Origin: Fistularia commersonii
Lineage: Eukaryota; Chordata; Actinopteri; Syngnathiformes; Fistulariidae
Reading direction: 5' to 3'
NCBI GenBank assembly: GCA_037954325.1
Contig: JBBMNZ010000015.1
Span: 15,543,501-15,607,500 of the forward strand
DNA: 64,000 nucleotides
The notes under the pieces were generated by a model. It did no database searches. It saw only the letters and a list, made by a program, of their open reading frames with translations, and was not told the DNA's origin. Position numbers and translations under genes: made by a program. Shown here piece by piece: positions 33,787 through 44,571 of this stretch; within the stretch, counting starts at the first letter, position 1; the number at the start of each line of letters is the position of its first letter.

Positions 33787-33995
33787 GATTATACGTATGT
33801 ATGTATATATAAACGTGTGTGTGTGTATATATATACACACACACACATATATTCACACACATATCTTATTTACATACATATACACAGAAACACAAATATA
33901 TATATATACATACACACACACACACACACACACACACCACACACACTCACACGTGTGTATATATACACGTGTGTGTGTGTATACGTTTACTTATG

Positions 33996-34031
<36 letters not shown>

Positions 34032-34080
34032 CACACGTGTATGTACACACGTGTGTGTGTGTGTACGTTTACTTATGTAT

Positions 34081-34176
<96 letters not shown>

Positions 34177-34206
34177 GTATACACACACACAGACACACAC
34201 ACACAC
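33712..34206. repeat. Long compound (TA)n/(CA)n/(GT)n tract
   Basis: (AT)n at 33712-33767 and 34101-34168 (about 68 bases), joined by alternating (CA)n, (GT)n and TACGTTTACTTATGTATA-like blocks. A sub-block of about 110 bases (TACACGTGTGTGTGTGTA, CGTTTACTTATGTATA) appears twice. Every open frame here is low-complexity Y/I/T/H or C/V and not coding. Confidence 0.95.
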
Positions 34207-34309
34207 TTGGTTTTAAAATTTTTTCTGTCTTTTTTATCTCTATCTCTCAGACGCTGCTATGTTGTGCTGCTTTTTAAGGTTGTTTTTGTCTGTTTTTGAT
34301 TCCACTGAG

Positions 34310-34378
34310 CCCGAGAGCTGCTATCTCTATATTTCATTGCATACTTTGTGTAATGACAATAAAAGACTTGAATCCTTG
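34310..34378 (+). repeat. LINE-type tail with TGACAATAAAAGAC
   Basis: CATACTTTGTGTAATGACAA followed by TAAAAGACTTGAATCC is a common retro-tail. A relative ends at 39095. Confidence 0.45.
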
Positions 34379-34503
34379 AAAGGTTAACGTGTCAGTTCAG
34401 GAAAAGGCTGATTCCAATGAGCCGAGGGAATCAGACAGCCAGAGGTTACGTTTGAAGGGAAAAAATTGAAATGACATCTAACATTGATATTAATGTGGAG
34501 GTG

Positions 34504-34504
34504 G

Positions 34505-34539
<35 letters not shown>

Positions 34540-34540
34540 C
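34504..34540. repeat. (GT)n microsatellite
   Basis: A (GT)n run of about 17 units. Confidence 0.95.
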
Positions 34541-35789
34541 AGAGAGAGGTGTAAAGGAGAAAAGATCCGTCAGAGACGCCGGTTTAGTTTTTCGGGTGAT
34601 TTCAAATGTTTAGTTGCCGGGCAGACTTGCACGTCGCTATGGTTGCGCAGGAAACGCGTTACGCCTGAGTTACTAACTGAAAAACAGGAGAGAATCAGGG
34701 AGGAAAAAGAGTCCGGAGAGACGAAGGAATGACGGATTTCATTTGGAAAACAACAAAAAATGATGTCTCACGATGGCAAAGGACTTTTCTATTTCCCACA
34801 TGATTATTTGTGATGGTATTCAAACAAAACAGAACTTAGATACGTAATATTTGTATGTGTTTGAATGATCTGCTTCACCTAACTTCATCCACGGAAACTT
34901 ATAATAATGTGGAAATTTTGCACAATTAACCGTCTTTCATGGCGGCATCTTGGTAGATTATAATATTTAAGGGACTTTATGAATTTCTGCTTTAGAAGAA
35001 ACTGACTTGTTTCTGAACTGTGCGTTCTTCGCTGCCATATAACTTGAATATAACTCCGGTTTGCGTTGCGGCTCTTTTACGAAATATTTGACGGGCGGCG
35101 CGTCGATGTCCACCCGTGCACGTGAAGACGGCCTCGACATCGGATTCAATAAACGCCAGTCGCTTACGGGTCAAAGCCGGAAAATCACGGCTTCAATACA
35201 ATCATCCACTTACATCTGGATTTTCAACTTAGCTAAAAGGAAGTAAATCATCGACATCATTATCAAGCGCTGCCTCACAGCTGTGCTCGGCCTTCTGTGT
35301 TCAATTATTGCTAATGGAGATCTGAAGGAGAATTATCCGAATTGAATTAACAATTCAAAACAAACGAATCAACGCCGGTGATCTGAGTTTGTAGTGATTT
35401 TAAAATGACGATTCTATTTAAAATCAAGTTAAAGGCAGTGTTCTGTTTTTCGAGTTTGGTCTCGTTCGCCGTCCGGTAAACAACCGCTTTGCATGAAACA
35501 ACCGTCGAATACCATCTCGGCGTGTCTATAAACAACAAGAAGCGCCAGTTAGCGACTCTGCCGCGGTCCAGTGACCGGCACCGGAGCAGAGCGCCGCTTT
35601 TCCTGCAGCCACAGGAAGGTTTAATGAGAACGGCGAGCGGCTGATGTTTGAACAGCCAAGGTGGAGTTGAAGCATCGCTCCACAATCTCTGAAAGCTAGT
35701 TTTAGCACATAGAGCCGGCATCAATAACCTTCTTTGTGGCAGTTGTTGATGAACCATCTCAGCATCACACTTCCCTCTGTAAATAGTCT
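34541..35789. other. Unassigned DNA, possibly conserved non-coding
   Basis: 35220-35400 is free of simple repeats and rich in ATTA/TAAT cores (CAATTATTGCTAATGG, GAATTGAATTAACAATTC). That is the look of some conserved non-coding elements, but only alignment could show it. Confidence 0.3.
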
Positions 35790-36135
35790 CCTCTTTAAGC
35801 GCTTTACACTCGACAGAAATCACCCTGCGGAGACGCCGTGCAGGGAACAACCTGGGGTTCAGTGTTTTGGGGGAACCAGGTATCGGACTGCAAGCCCTCC
35901 TAACCAGAGGGACCCTCGCTCTAGCAACTGGATCCATTGAGATGAAAATGCTAAAAAGGGGACGTTTCCTCGCTATTTTCAGCCAACAGCAAAGGATTCG
36001 TAGGCATTCGACGCTGTAGGAAGACAATAATAATTTATACTTTATTAATCCCCCTGGGGAAAATTGTTTCCTGCGTTTAATCAATCATGGATGAACCGCA
36101 AGCGCTAGGCTGCCGTCCACCAGCGCCAGGGGAGA
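35790..36135. repeat. Retro-tail cluster
   Basis: GGGGTTCAGTGTTTTGG, ATCGGACTGCAAGCCC and CTCTAGCAACTGGATCC resemble the GGTTCAGTGTCTTGCCC...ATCGAACC part of a common fish retroelement. From 36034, TACTTTATTAATCCCCCTGG and ATCATGGATGAACCGCAAGC give the tail shared with 3780, 8262 and 36690. The 245-codon minus frame across this cluster is a by-product. Confidence 0.5.
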
Positions 36136-36235
36136 AGTTAGGAAGTTCAAAGATGACATACTAGGAAGGGCCGGGAATCAGGATTGAGTCATCACAAGGA
36201 GTATTCTTGTTGTGGCAACTGGACTTGAATTTCTT

Positions 36236-36530
36236 TATTTGGAGACGTTTCAGCTCTCAGCTCAGAGGCTTCTTCAGTTCTAATGACCCGTGGCAAGTCT
36301 CCGAATTTGACCGTCAGGGTTTTGGGCGGGTCTCGGTTACGTTATGTAAACGGAAGAGTCGATCCGCAGAAACGAGGTCTAAAGGGGGTTCTTGTCGAAA
36401 TCTTCTTGCCTTGGCAACCGGACTTCAACAGTTCAACTGAACTGAAGAACAGAAGGAGCCTCTCGGATGAGGGGGGGAAACATCTTCAAGGGGAAGGAAC
36501 AAGTCCAGTTGCCAAGAAACTGGACTGAGG
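36236..36530. repeat. Imperfect inverted repeat with GAAGCCTCTCGGATGAG-type words
   Basis: The left arm has GGAGACGTTTCAGCTC, AGAGGCTTCTTCAGTTC; the right arm has GAACTGAAGAACAG, GAGCCTCTCGGATGAG, AAACATCTTCAAGG and AAGTCCAGTTGCC. The arms are inverted relatives about 60 bases long and about 150 bases apart. The word set is common in fish genomes and also appears at 7160-7395. Confidence 0.6.
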
Positions 36531-36739
36531 CTCATGCGGAAGTCACCTGGGGCTGCTTCTGCTGGTGAATCTTTCCTGGTTGTTTGGAGGATGCAGATCC
36601 GTCTTGGTATCGAGTTTTAAGTTTGTAAAAAGGTTGTCTCGTCTGTTCTGAGATGGTTTTTCTGTTTTGACAAAGGATGACTGAGATCATTTATACTTTA
36701 TTAATCCCTTGGGGTGAAAATTCCTTCTCTGCATTTAAC

Positions 36740-37639
36740 CAATGGCGGGCCGCACATTTTACACCCAGGCCTTCAGTCGTGCTCCATTTATCAAACCGCC
36801 CCTCCATAACTGTTTTATGGCGATGAAAAACAGAATAAAGAGCAGTTACATTGCAGAGGTAAGTCGTGCAGCCACATAAACGCTGTTGCTGAAGAAATAA
36901 ACCTGGAGCGTACGGGTCTCCTTCTACTGCAGCTAAAACTGCGACACTGCAATATTATTTTGGAAAATAGAAACATTTTACTCACCAAAAATTCAGATTA
37001 TTTCTTACTCTCAAAAAGAGTTCAATCACTCTGTCGTGTAGATTATCCGTGCGTTTCAGCTCCATCAAGAAGTCCTTTTCTATCACCGTCAAAGCTAATG
37101 CGACAAGAGGAGCCTGCCCTGTCGTATTTCCGTCTTTGACAATAAATCTGCAACCACATCAATTTCCTCGCTTCCGTCAGCCATCACGGATTGACAAATT
37201 AGCCATTACATCGACATGACTATATTTGTATTCCCGCAGCTCGCTACAGCTGCGGCCTGCTAGCTCTGGCTAGCACGCTCTCTGACTGTCCAATCAAAAG
37301 GCGGGTGACACGCCTTCGCATCACAACTCAAAATCTGATTGGTCAAAGAAACAGTTTCATCGATACTTATGTTTTCCTGGAACGCCTGTGAGTCTGATTC
37401 TGCAGGCCTCTAGGCAGATTTCTTTGACTGACGCTGCCAGACAACAAAAAATGGCTGAAATCTGATTGGTTAAATGCTTTCATATGGAAAAAAATAATGT
37501 GTGGAAGCAGCACAGCCAGGGAAAAACCATTTGGAATTATATAATGGATTCATGGATGAAATAGAATTGAAATCAGTCTGATTCAGATATTTCTTAGGCC
37601 AGCAGAGAAGGCCTTGCAGGCCCTGATGGCCCACGACTG
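36740..37639 (-). mobile_element. hAT element, 900 bp, with 8-bp target-site duplication
   Basis: Left end CAATGGCGGGCC and right end GGCCCACGACTG are imperfect inverted repeats. Flanking octamers CATTTAAC (36732-36739) and CATTTTGC (37640-37647) match at six of eight positions, the length expected for hAT. The transposase-bearing strand is minus; only a first exon remnant survives (36986-37184). It is nested in a retro-tail, so it inserted later than that tail. Confidence 0.8.
36986..37184 (-). pseudogene. First coding exon of a hAT transposase (ZMYM-like group), frameshifted
   Basis: On minus, an ATG at 37184 starts MADGSEEIDVVADLLSK, an N-terminus that I associate with fish hAT transposases of the TTF/ZMYM1-like group. 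A frameshift after about 30 codons leads to ALTVIEKDFLMELKRTDN, then DRVIELFLRVRNNLNF, ending at a consensus donor GGTGAGT (36981-36986). The downstream exons with the zinc finger and the catalytic domain are absent. The frameshift and missing exons make it non-functional. Family assignment is from memory of similar sequences; a database search would settle it. Confidence 0.55.
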
Positions 37640-37770
37640 CATTTTGCCTATCATGTATGAACCATGAGCAGTCGGTTGCCGTCCATCAGCGCCATGGGAG
37701 CAGATCGGGATTCAACAACACTCTGACACACCAGGAGGAGCCTGGAATCGAACCGGGAACGTTCGATTGG

Positions 37771-38839
37771 TGACGGCCGATGGAGAACAACCATCTCTGA
37801 ACAGAGGAGGGGGCAACATGTAGATTGACGAAAATTCATCATGACCTGGGTGACTGAGAACGTCCACGGAGACGTCATCTTCCATGAACGCAAACACGCT
37901 GTTATTTTTATTCCCGCGTGCGGGACGCAGAAGAAACAGGTTCACCAAAATAATGTCTGCTTTCTACCAAGCGCGCTCATCGCCCAGATATGTGACCAGA
38001 CAACCCCGCCGGTTCTGTAGAATCAAGAGGCGACGCATTGTCTAGGTATTAAATTGGGTCACTTGAAATCAGTTGATCCCATCAAAATTAATAATAGAGG
38101 TCTTTTTCCTCAGGCTTGGAGTTTAGAGGAACACAACTGGCATCAGACCCCTGAAAATAGAATGAATGGGCTCACCAAATCTAGCATTTATCCTCCGGCC
38201 CACATGCTTTGTAAAGTCTGAGAGGTTTTTTTTTTTGTTTTGTTTTTAAGCTTTGGAAAAACGTCTGAGACTCTTCTGGGGTCATGTGAGGATGGCGTTT
38301 GAAAAAAGCTGGCGCGTTCGAGGCGTCGAACCACAAATCATTATGATTGAAGACACCGGACCGAAAAGACGGCGACGTAGTCGGGCGAGAGAAGATAAAC
38401 ACCACGTCTTCATGGAGAAAATGAAATTTATAAAAACCGGAGAACGGGCCCAGGACATTTTCAATAGCAGATTTTTGTCCAAACGTTTTTCGATGGATGC
38501 CCGCTCTCTGAGAGCGATCGTGTTCCTGACGCCAGATGATCGGCATTCCAAACCTGAGCAGATGTAGGAGCCACAGAATAAAAAAAAAAAAAAATCACCA
38601 AAAGGAAAATAAATGTTAATGTTCTCCAAGTGTCATACCTTCAGTAGAGATTTAATGACCGTCCCTCCTCTCGATGTATTGAAAATAACTCCATCTTCCC
38701 AACTTAGACAACACTTGCAGCTCCAACCATTTAAAATACACACTGTTCAAACTCTAAAATAACGCATCATAGATCTGACGATTGAAGAACTCGTTTTAGT
38801 CGCACACTTAAACAGCTGACACTCATTCTTCTCCCCACA
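37771..38839. other. Unassigned DNA
   Basis: Open frames on both strands near 38180-38630 overlap one another and show no domain. No repeat family recognised. Confidence 0.45.
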
Positions 38840-39095
38840 CATGTAACGTCTACTGCCACTTTATTTGCACTCAAATTGCACTCGTCCTTCCACCTGCACT
38901 TTGTGGGTTGCACGCTAAGTTGCCACTCAAACATGTAATTGCACTGTATTCTACTCACTGTTCACATTATATCGTATTTATAACAATGTTTACACTCTTC
39001 TATCGGCACATGTATCAATGCACTGCGGACAGCAAAGTAGGAAACTCTTTTCTACACTGTACGTATGACAATAAACGCTTTAAAACCTTAAATCT
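38840..39095 (+). repeat. LINE-like 3' end
   Basis: CTGCCACTTTATTTGCACTC, CACCTGCACTTTGTGGG, AATTGCACTGTATTCTAC and CGTATGACAATAAACGC resemble a LINE 3' UTR and tail. Confidence 0.4.
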
Positions 39096-39104
39096 TGAAT
39101 TTGA

Positions 39105-39417
39105 ACTCATTAAATATTCTGATTAAATACTTTGTTCTTTACATAGTTGAACGTGCCGACAACAAAATCGTACAAAAATGATCGATGGGAATCAAATGTA
39201 TGAATCCATGGAGGTTTTGGAGTCACACTCCAAATGAAAGTGGAAAAACACACTACAAAAGCTGATCCAACGTTGATAAAATGTCCTTAAAACAAGTCAG
39301 AATGAATCGGTGTTGCTTCCTAAGTGGAAACTTTGCTTTCACCAAAGTGTGATTGACTTGGAGTTACATTGTGTTGTTTAAGTGGTCCCTCTATTTTTTT
39401 TTTTGAGCACTATATTT
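39105..39417. mobile_element. Deleted Tc1/mariner-like element (AAAGGGAACACT-type TIR)
   Basis: Contains TTTACATAGTTGAACGTGCC, GACAACAAAATCGTAC, GTCCTTAAAACAAGTCA, GTTGCTTCCTAAGTGG, TGTGATTGACTTGGAG and TTGTGTTGTTTAAG, then TTTTTTTTGAGCACT. These are the subterminal regions of a widespread fish transposon joined with the transposase deleted between AAGTCAGAATGA and TCGGTGTTGC. The left terminus is truncated. A related right end lies at 51732-51897. Confidence 0.7.
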
Positions 39418-39425
39418 CAGCGTCT

Positions 39426-39632
39426 GCGGCCGAGGTGGTCGAGCGGGAATCCCGCAAATGGCAAAAAGTTGGCGGTTCGATTCCCGGCTCCTCCTGCCAG
39501 CAGGCCGGGAAAAGACGGGGAAAGACGCCGAACCCCCAGTTAGCGCCAGATAGCTCGGTTAGCGTCTGCCGCCTTGTGTGATCCAGTAAAAGCGATGGAA
39601 GCGCTCTGCAAATGGGGACCATTTACAAGAAT
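39426..39632 (+). mobile_element. tRNA-derived SINE with intact A and B boxes
   Basis: The head GCGGCCGAGGTGGTCGAGCG looks like a tRNA(Ser/Leu)-type 5' end. The A box TGGTCGAGCGG is at 39436-39446 and the B box GGTTCGATTCC at 39474-39484; both match Pol III consensus. The tRNA-unrelated body follows, and the tail GGAAGCGCTCTGCAAATGGG plus GACCATTTACAAG is like a fish LINE/SINE 3' end, which would allow mobilisation by a partner LINE. It is not a true tRNA: no acceptor-stem partner follows the B box. Confidence 0.7.
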
Positions 39633-41640
39633 GTCGGCATCCTCGACAAGAAATAAATTCCGCAGTGAAGCTTTGGAACTAAATCACATTGAAAAATATA
39701 TGCAATCATTTCTAGAAGCTTTAAGGCACACAGATATTTAAAACAGCGACTTTTTTCCAAACGCCGGCCGTGCAGATACTCCCAACTTCCAGTCGAAACT
39801 CCGAGCAGAACTGATGATAAAATAGAAACTTCTACTCCGCTATCACTTCTGCGCATTAGGATCATCAGGAAAGCTGGTGGTCAAGCTCTGTCACCTGCAA
39901 ATTCCTCCCCACAATTGACATCCCATTTCGTCTGGAGGCATTAAAAGGCCCTTTAGCCGGACCTGCTGAACTGTAAAGGAATATCAATGAAAGAACCACC
40001 CCGACTCCAACCCGCTCTTTTTCTCCACGTCTCCTATTTTGATGGGTTTTCGCCGTGTGCGAATTAATATTCTATAGACGAAGACATTTTCAATTACTTC
40101 CACGGGTTTCTCCTGTAACCGAGGCCGGGCAAATTTGAATGTAATGCCTCGAGTCCACAACAATGCAAATCGGGGGAATTTGGTCACAGAGCCGCCGCTA
40201 ATGCCACGAGGGATGCCTTCCGTTCCTTCTAAATTCATTGCATCTAATTCGTGGAAATGGATATAAGTTCCACTCTAGCGAGACAGAAAAGAAAATATGG
40301 AATACATTTTTGCAGCTGATGTTGCTTAATTTGTGGTGCTGTTAGAAATCGAACTCCTACGAGTGGACGGTTTTGGAGGAAGGCGCTTGTCGGACTCCGG
40401 ATAGAAAAAGGGAATTAAACCGAAAACCGCTACCTCTTTTTCTCGGGATCATTCCCCCCCGTTGTGTGAACTAATAATCACCATCGGATCCACTGTGAGT
40501 AACATTGACTTCCTTACTGCAACCAGAAAATATCACCGTGTCAAATGGCCTCAGCTGATATAAATATTAAATACATGCATGCTTTCCTGTTTGAAAGGGA
40601 GATGTTAAACTCTCAGGTGTGACATTATATTCAGAAAATGAACACAAAAATCCCCATTTAACGGTTCACGGCGAGATCATTTAAAAACTCTTAAAAAAAA
40701 AAAAAAAAAAAAAGATATATAAATCTCAATACAAGGCAAAGTTCAGGTATGAGTAAAGCTTTTATTCCTGGACGCGAACATTCCTTCTAGTCTGCCGAAC
40801 TGCTTTTGAGCAAGAAAACAAAACTCCTAACTGCTCAAATTGCTAAAAATCTGCTGCATGTATAACGGGCTGAGACTGAAAAGGTTTCCAAGCAATGGCG
40901 TGTAAGATAATATCACATTTGGACTTTATAAAATCACCACTAGACACCCATAGCTCTTTCCATTTCTTATTATACGGAGAGACATTTTGTCTCACACAAA
41001 TTTACGGTATAAATAAATAGAAATTAATTGGGGGTCTGGGGTTCTATCCTGGAGACACAAAAGAAAAGCCACAAGCGGGAAAAAATACCATTTGCAAAGA
41101 CTTTCATCATTCAACCTCGGACACAAGGAACCCGAAAGGAAGCTGGGCATCATTTAGTTCAGAGGGCGAACAAAAAAAAAAAAAAAAAATGAAGCCAATA
41201 AGGGAAAGACCACGCAAGAAAGAAAAAGGTGTGATGAAATGTCAGAAAACCGGATTAAAAAAAAAGTAAAAAGGTCTTCAGAGGGACAACGAGTCAAAAC
41301 AAACATCCAAACATCCGGCGGAGGAGAGAAAAAGAACGTCTGAAAGGTGAAAGACGGACGGGTCCGACGGGAGAGTAAATCGCATTAAAACTGCATCGGA
41401 GCAAATATAAAATTGCATAAATACATTTAAAAAAAGAAAATCCCTCAAAAACGCTGAAGGAGCATTTTATCATTTTATATTTTTACACTTAATTAAGATA
41501 ACACGCATCAGACCTGTGAAACACTCCAAGTCGACGATAAGACCGGATATCCTTAATCTCATCGTAAATATGCATGACTAAGAGACATAAACAAAACGAG
41601 CAATTAGCTTGTGACCTCGGCATCTCGCGTAGATTGTTTA
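39633..41640. other. Unassigned DNA
   Basis: Includes A22 near 40692 and A18 near 41172. 39880-40260 is free of simple repeats. No exon recognised. Confidence 0.5.
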
Positions 41641-41960
41641 CATTTATTTCCCGGCGCTCGGCCTTCGCGCGCATAAAATACCGCGAGCTCTAATATCTTC
41701 TAATTGTCCGACGCGGCTTGTGTGTCCGCGTGTCAACATCGGCGACGGCTCCCGCTTGGACTCCGGACCGGCGCCGACTGATCCGGGGCCACGAGCTGCG
41801 AGCTCACGCCGGAATCTTGGCTCCAAGGGCACCCGGGTGCGGCGGCGGCGCCGGTGCCCACCTGCCCCGCCGTCTGCTTCCTAACAGACACACAGATGGT
41901 TCGCAGCGCTCGGCTCCTCGTTTGCCCGCTCATCGGGGTGAGGAAAAGCACCACTCCATT
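41641..41960. other. CpG-dense patch
   Basis: The highest local CpG density in the window (clusters such as GGACCGGCGCCGACTGATCC and GCGGCGGCGGCGCCGG). Frames on both strands are open because of GC content; no domain or splice structure is visible. It could be an orphan CpG island. Confidence 0.5.
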
Positions 41961-42399
41961 AAAAAGACGAAGGACCTTGTAACATATGGCATAAACAGTT
42001 CCCCTAAAAGTGTCCTCCCGCAGCTTCGGGCCGACCAAGACGAACCTCCGAGAGACTAATCTTTAATGCAATTAGTCCAGTTTGTGGAAGTCAATCGATC
42101 CGGTGAACTCGCTCATTTGTGTAAACTTCAGGATATGCGTTTTCTCTTAAGTCACCATAAGTGTGGCCATAAAGCGCTTAAATTTAACCCCCGATGACAT
42201 CATCCCTCCGTGAATGCACGGCTGTAAAAAAAAACAGGTAAACGCCATCAAAAATGATTCTCCGGATGACCCTAGGAACGAAAATGAGTGCTGAGATGTA
42301 TCAATATCACGTCCAGTCACATCCACAATATTGGATCTACTAAGAAATACAAAGTGTCCTCAATGCAAACAGAAATGTGGCGCTTGATTCAACGGCGAA

Positions 42400-42605
42400 C
42401 GGAAACAGGGTTTTTGTCCGGTGTCATTTCTGTCCGACAGACCGTCAGGCCGCGGCTCGCTGTCGAGGCACTCGGGGAAAAAAATGTATATTTATTATTT
42501 ATTTGTGCATGTCTTTGCTATTTTCTAATTGTCTCTCTATTTATATTCATATTTACCGACACTACTAAGGTGCCCGCTGTGACAAAAGAATTAACAGTAA
42601 AATTG
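42400..42605 (+). repeat. LINE 3' tail, relative of 15640-15765
   Basis: TTTGCTATTTTCTAATTGTC (42514-42533) is identical to 15681-15700, and GCTGTGACAAAAGAATTAAC corresponds to the tail that follows. Confidence 0.55.
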
Positions 42606-43371
42606 ATCTCATCTTAAAAGCGTCCATCGACGCACACAACAATCCCGATCACAAATGCAGCCCCGCAGACAATATCAGATATATTCACCGATATCTACGC
42701 TTATAATGGATATTAAAAATGCATCGACACAAATGTACAACTATTTATTTTATTATAAAAAAAAAAAAAAAAAAAGATAAAAATCCAGCTTTCCATAAAG
42801 GGCAAGTGGAGCAGCGAGGTGAAGCAGGGCACTCAGACAGGAAGCGTCCCTTCCGCTCGCCTTCCAAACAGGCCTAAAAGCATCATGTGGCTGCACGACA
42901 TTGAAAATAAAGATGCAGAGTCGTCCACGGCCCTTCTCTCACCTTGATGCTTTTTTATCTTATTTCAAAATACCACCTCCTTGTGTACGCTCTCATAATA
43001 AAAACTGTTTAAATATAAAACAACCCTTGAATGCTAATGGATTCTCATCCAGCCAGCACTTTGACTAAAAAAAAAAAAAAAAAAAAAAAAATCTGATAAG
43101 AAAGGAAAAATAAAATAAGAATTTGTTTTTTCTATGCCTGGGAGCGAGGACAGTTTGCTGCAACTAAATTATTATTCCGTGTAAGTTACATGCTAAGTAT
43201 ATGCTAAGAGCTGTTAATGTGCTTTAATGGCGGACGATTAAACAGGTTTGGAGTGAAAACATTTAAAGCCTGCTTTGTTTTATCCAAATAAGACATTTCC
43301 ACTTAAAATGCATTTTTAATTAAAGACAGTGAACACACAAACGCAAACAATTTTTCCTATTTTTTTGAGCC

Positions 43372-44251
43372 TTTGCTAAACGAAGATACCCGGCATTGCG
43401 AACTCTCGCTCCTTCTATTGGACCCACGAGATCTCATACATAATAACATTGATCCGTACTCGGCACGCTATTGGCTGATTGATTATGTACATTCCATTCC
43501 TCATGCTGATTGGTTCATGGTGAGGAGCAGCCAATCTCCTTGTAGGTCGTTCCCAGCGTACGATGTCCTGGTCGACTTCGCTGCCGTGCACGTAAGCGTG
43601 AATACCGTCCATTTTGTTGCTATCTATTTTGCGAAAGTGTCTTGAATTTTTTTGCTATGCGGTTTCTCCTAAACATCTCCGTTTTGGGGTAAAGACCCCA
43701 AACGTAACAGGAAGATGCTGACAATTGCTGAAAAGATAAAACTTCTTGATATGTCAGAGGAAGGCAGAAGTCGGCCGCCATTAAATCATGAACAAATCTA
43801 CAGTTCATTATGTTAAGAAAGACGAAGCTAACATGAGGAAAACTGACACCTTAAGCTACAGTAAAACAGCAAAATGCGTTGGGACGAGACAAAATAAATT
43901 GTTAAAATGGAAAATGCTTTGGCCGTGTGGATGGCAGATTGCAGGAAGAACAATAAATAAACACGGTTTACTTTACATTAAATACGAATTTTAATTCATT
44001 CATTTACTGTGCATTTTGTTTTTTTATTTCAATGTTTATTGTGCATTACAAAAGTGTTTAGTGTACTTTTTAGGAGTGTGGGAAGCGTAATACAGTCGAT
44101 GGTGGGTTGATAATTTGTTGGAGGTTGGCAAAGGGTTGAGTCAGGTTTGATAATTCTGTAAATACCATCAATTATCACTATTTTAGCGGAAATTCACTTT
44201 TCACGGGGGCTCTTGGAACTTAACTCCCGCATAAATGTGAGTATACATTTA
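43372..44251 (+). mobile_element. Tigger/pogo-type transposon relic, copy 2
   Basis: Starts with TTTGCTAAACGAAGATACCC, the counterpart of GGCTAAACAAAGATACCC in copy 1, and ends with GTGAGTATACATTT, the decayed counterpart of the copy 1 right end. GTGTGGGAAG...GATGGTGGGTTGATAA is also shared near the 3' side. It carries the transposase fragment at 43697-43960. Confidence 0.7.
43697..43960 (+). pseudogene. Tigger transposase N-terminal DNA-binding domain, frameshifted
   Basis: The first frame reads PKRNRKMLTIAEKIKLLDMS then EEGRSRPPLNHE, the pogo/CENP-B-type helix-turn-helix that binds the transposon ends. After a frame change it continues MNKSTVHYVKKDEANMRKT, LSYSKTAKCVGTRQNK and KWKMLWPCGWQIAGR, the usual next segment. 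About 85 residues of a protein of several hundred remain; the DDE/DDD nuclease is missing. It lies in the element at 43372-44251 and is non-functional. Confidence 0.75.
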
Positions 44252-44571
44252 GAAATTTTCGACTTACGCTGGGCTTACACCTCCTAATTTTCACAGTCAC
44301 AGAATTAAAACAAAGTCATAATGAAATCTTACGAACTTAGGGTCTTTTTCCTGGTCTTGGGCTTTCAAAAATATCAAACGTTTGATATTACCACGAGCCT
44401 TTTAGTCTTTACGGTGATGTACCACATCAACAACCGATAGATGAGCTCCAACAAAACCGGAAATCTGGCAGACAATCAGTGTTGGCGGCAGAGGCTGTAT
44501 TTGTTGGGGAAATTGATGCACAGGAATGGCGAAGAACCTCCCGATCAATTTGGATCATCCGGAAACAGGAG

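Larger units (their letters stand above)
36690..37770 (+). repeat. Retro-tail split by the hAT element at 36740-37639
   Basis: TACTTTATTAATCCCTTGGG and CTGCATTTAAC on the left, then after the insertion ATCATGTATGAACCATGAGC, GTTGCCGTCCATCAGCGCC and GGAATCGAACCGGGAACG. The two halves join in the order of the uninterrupted tail at 36034-36135. Confidence 0.65.

Noticed and set aside
33797..34299. Frames of 139-160 codons rich in Y, T, H and I
   Set aside because: Pure translation of (CA)n and (TA)n microsatellites.
35347..36084. 245-codon minus-strand open frame
   Set aside because: It runs through two retro-tails and unique DNA, has no domain, and its peptide reads like chance translation.
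38181..38629. Overlapping frames of 104-121 codons on both strands
   Set aside because: Three overlapping frames on opposite strands and no domain; likely chance.
39426..39500. Functional tRNA gene
   Set aside because: Good A and B boxes, but no acceptor-stem closure and the sequence continues as a SINE body.
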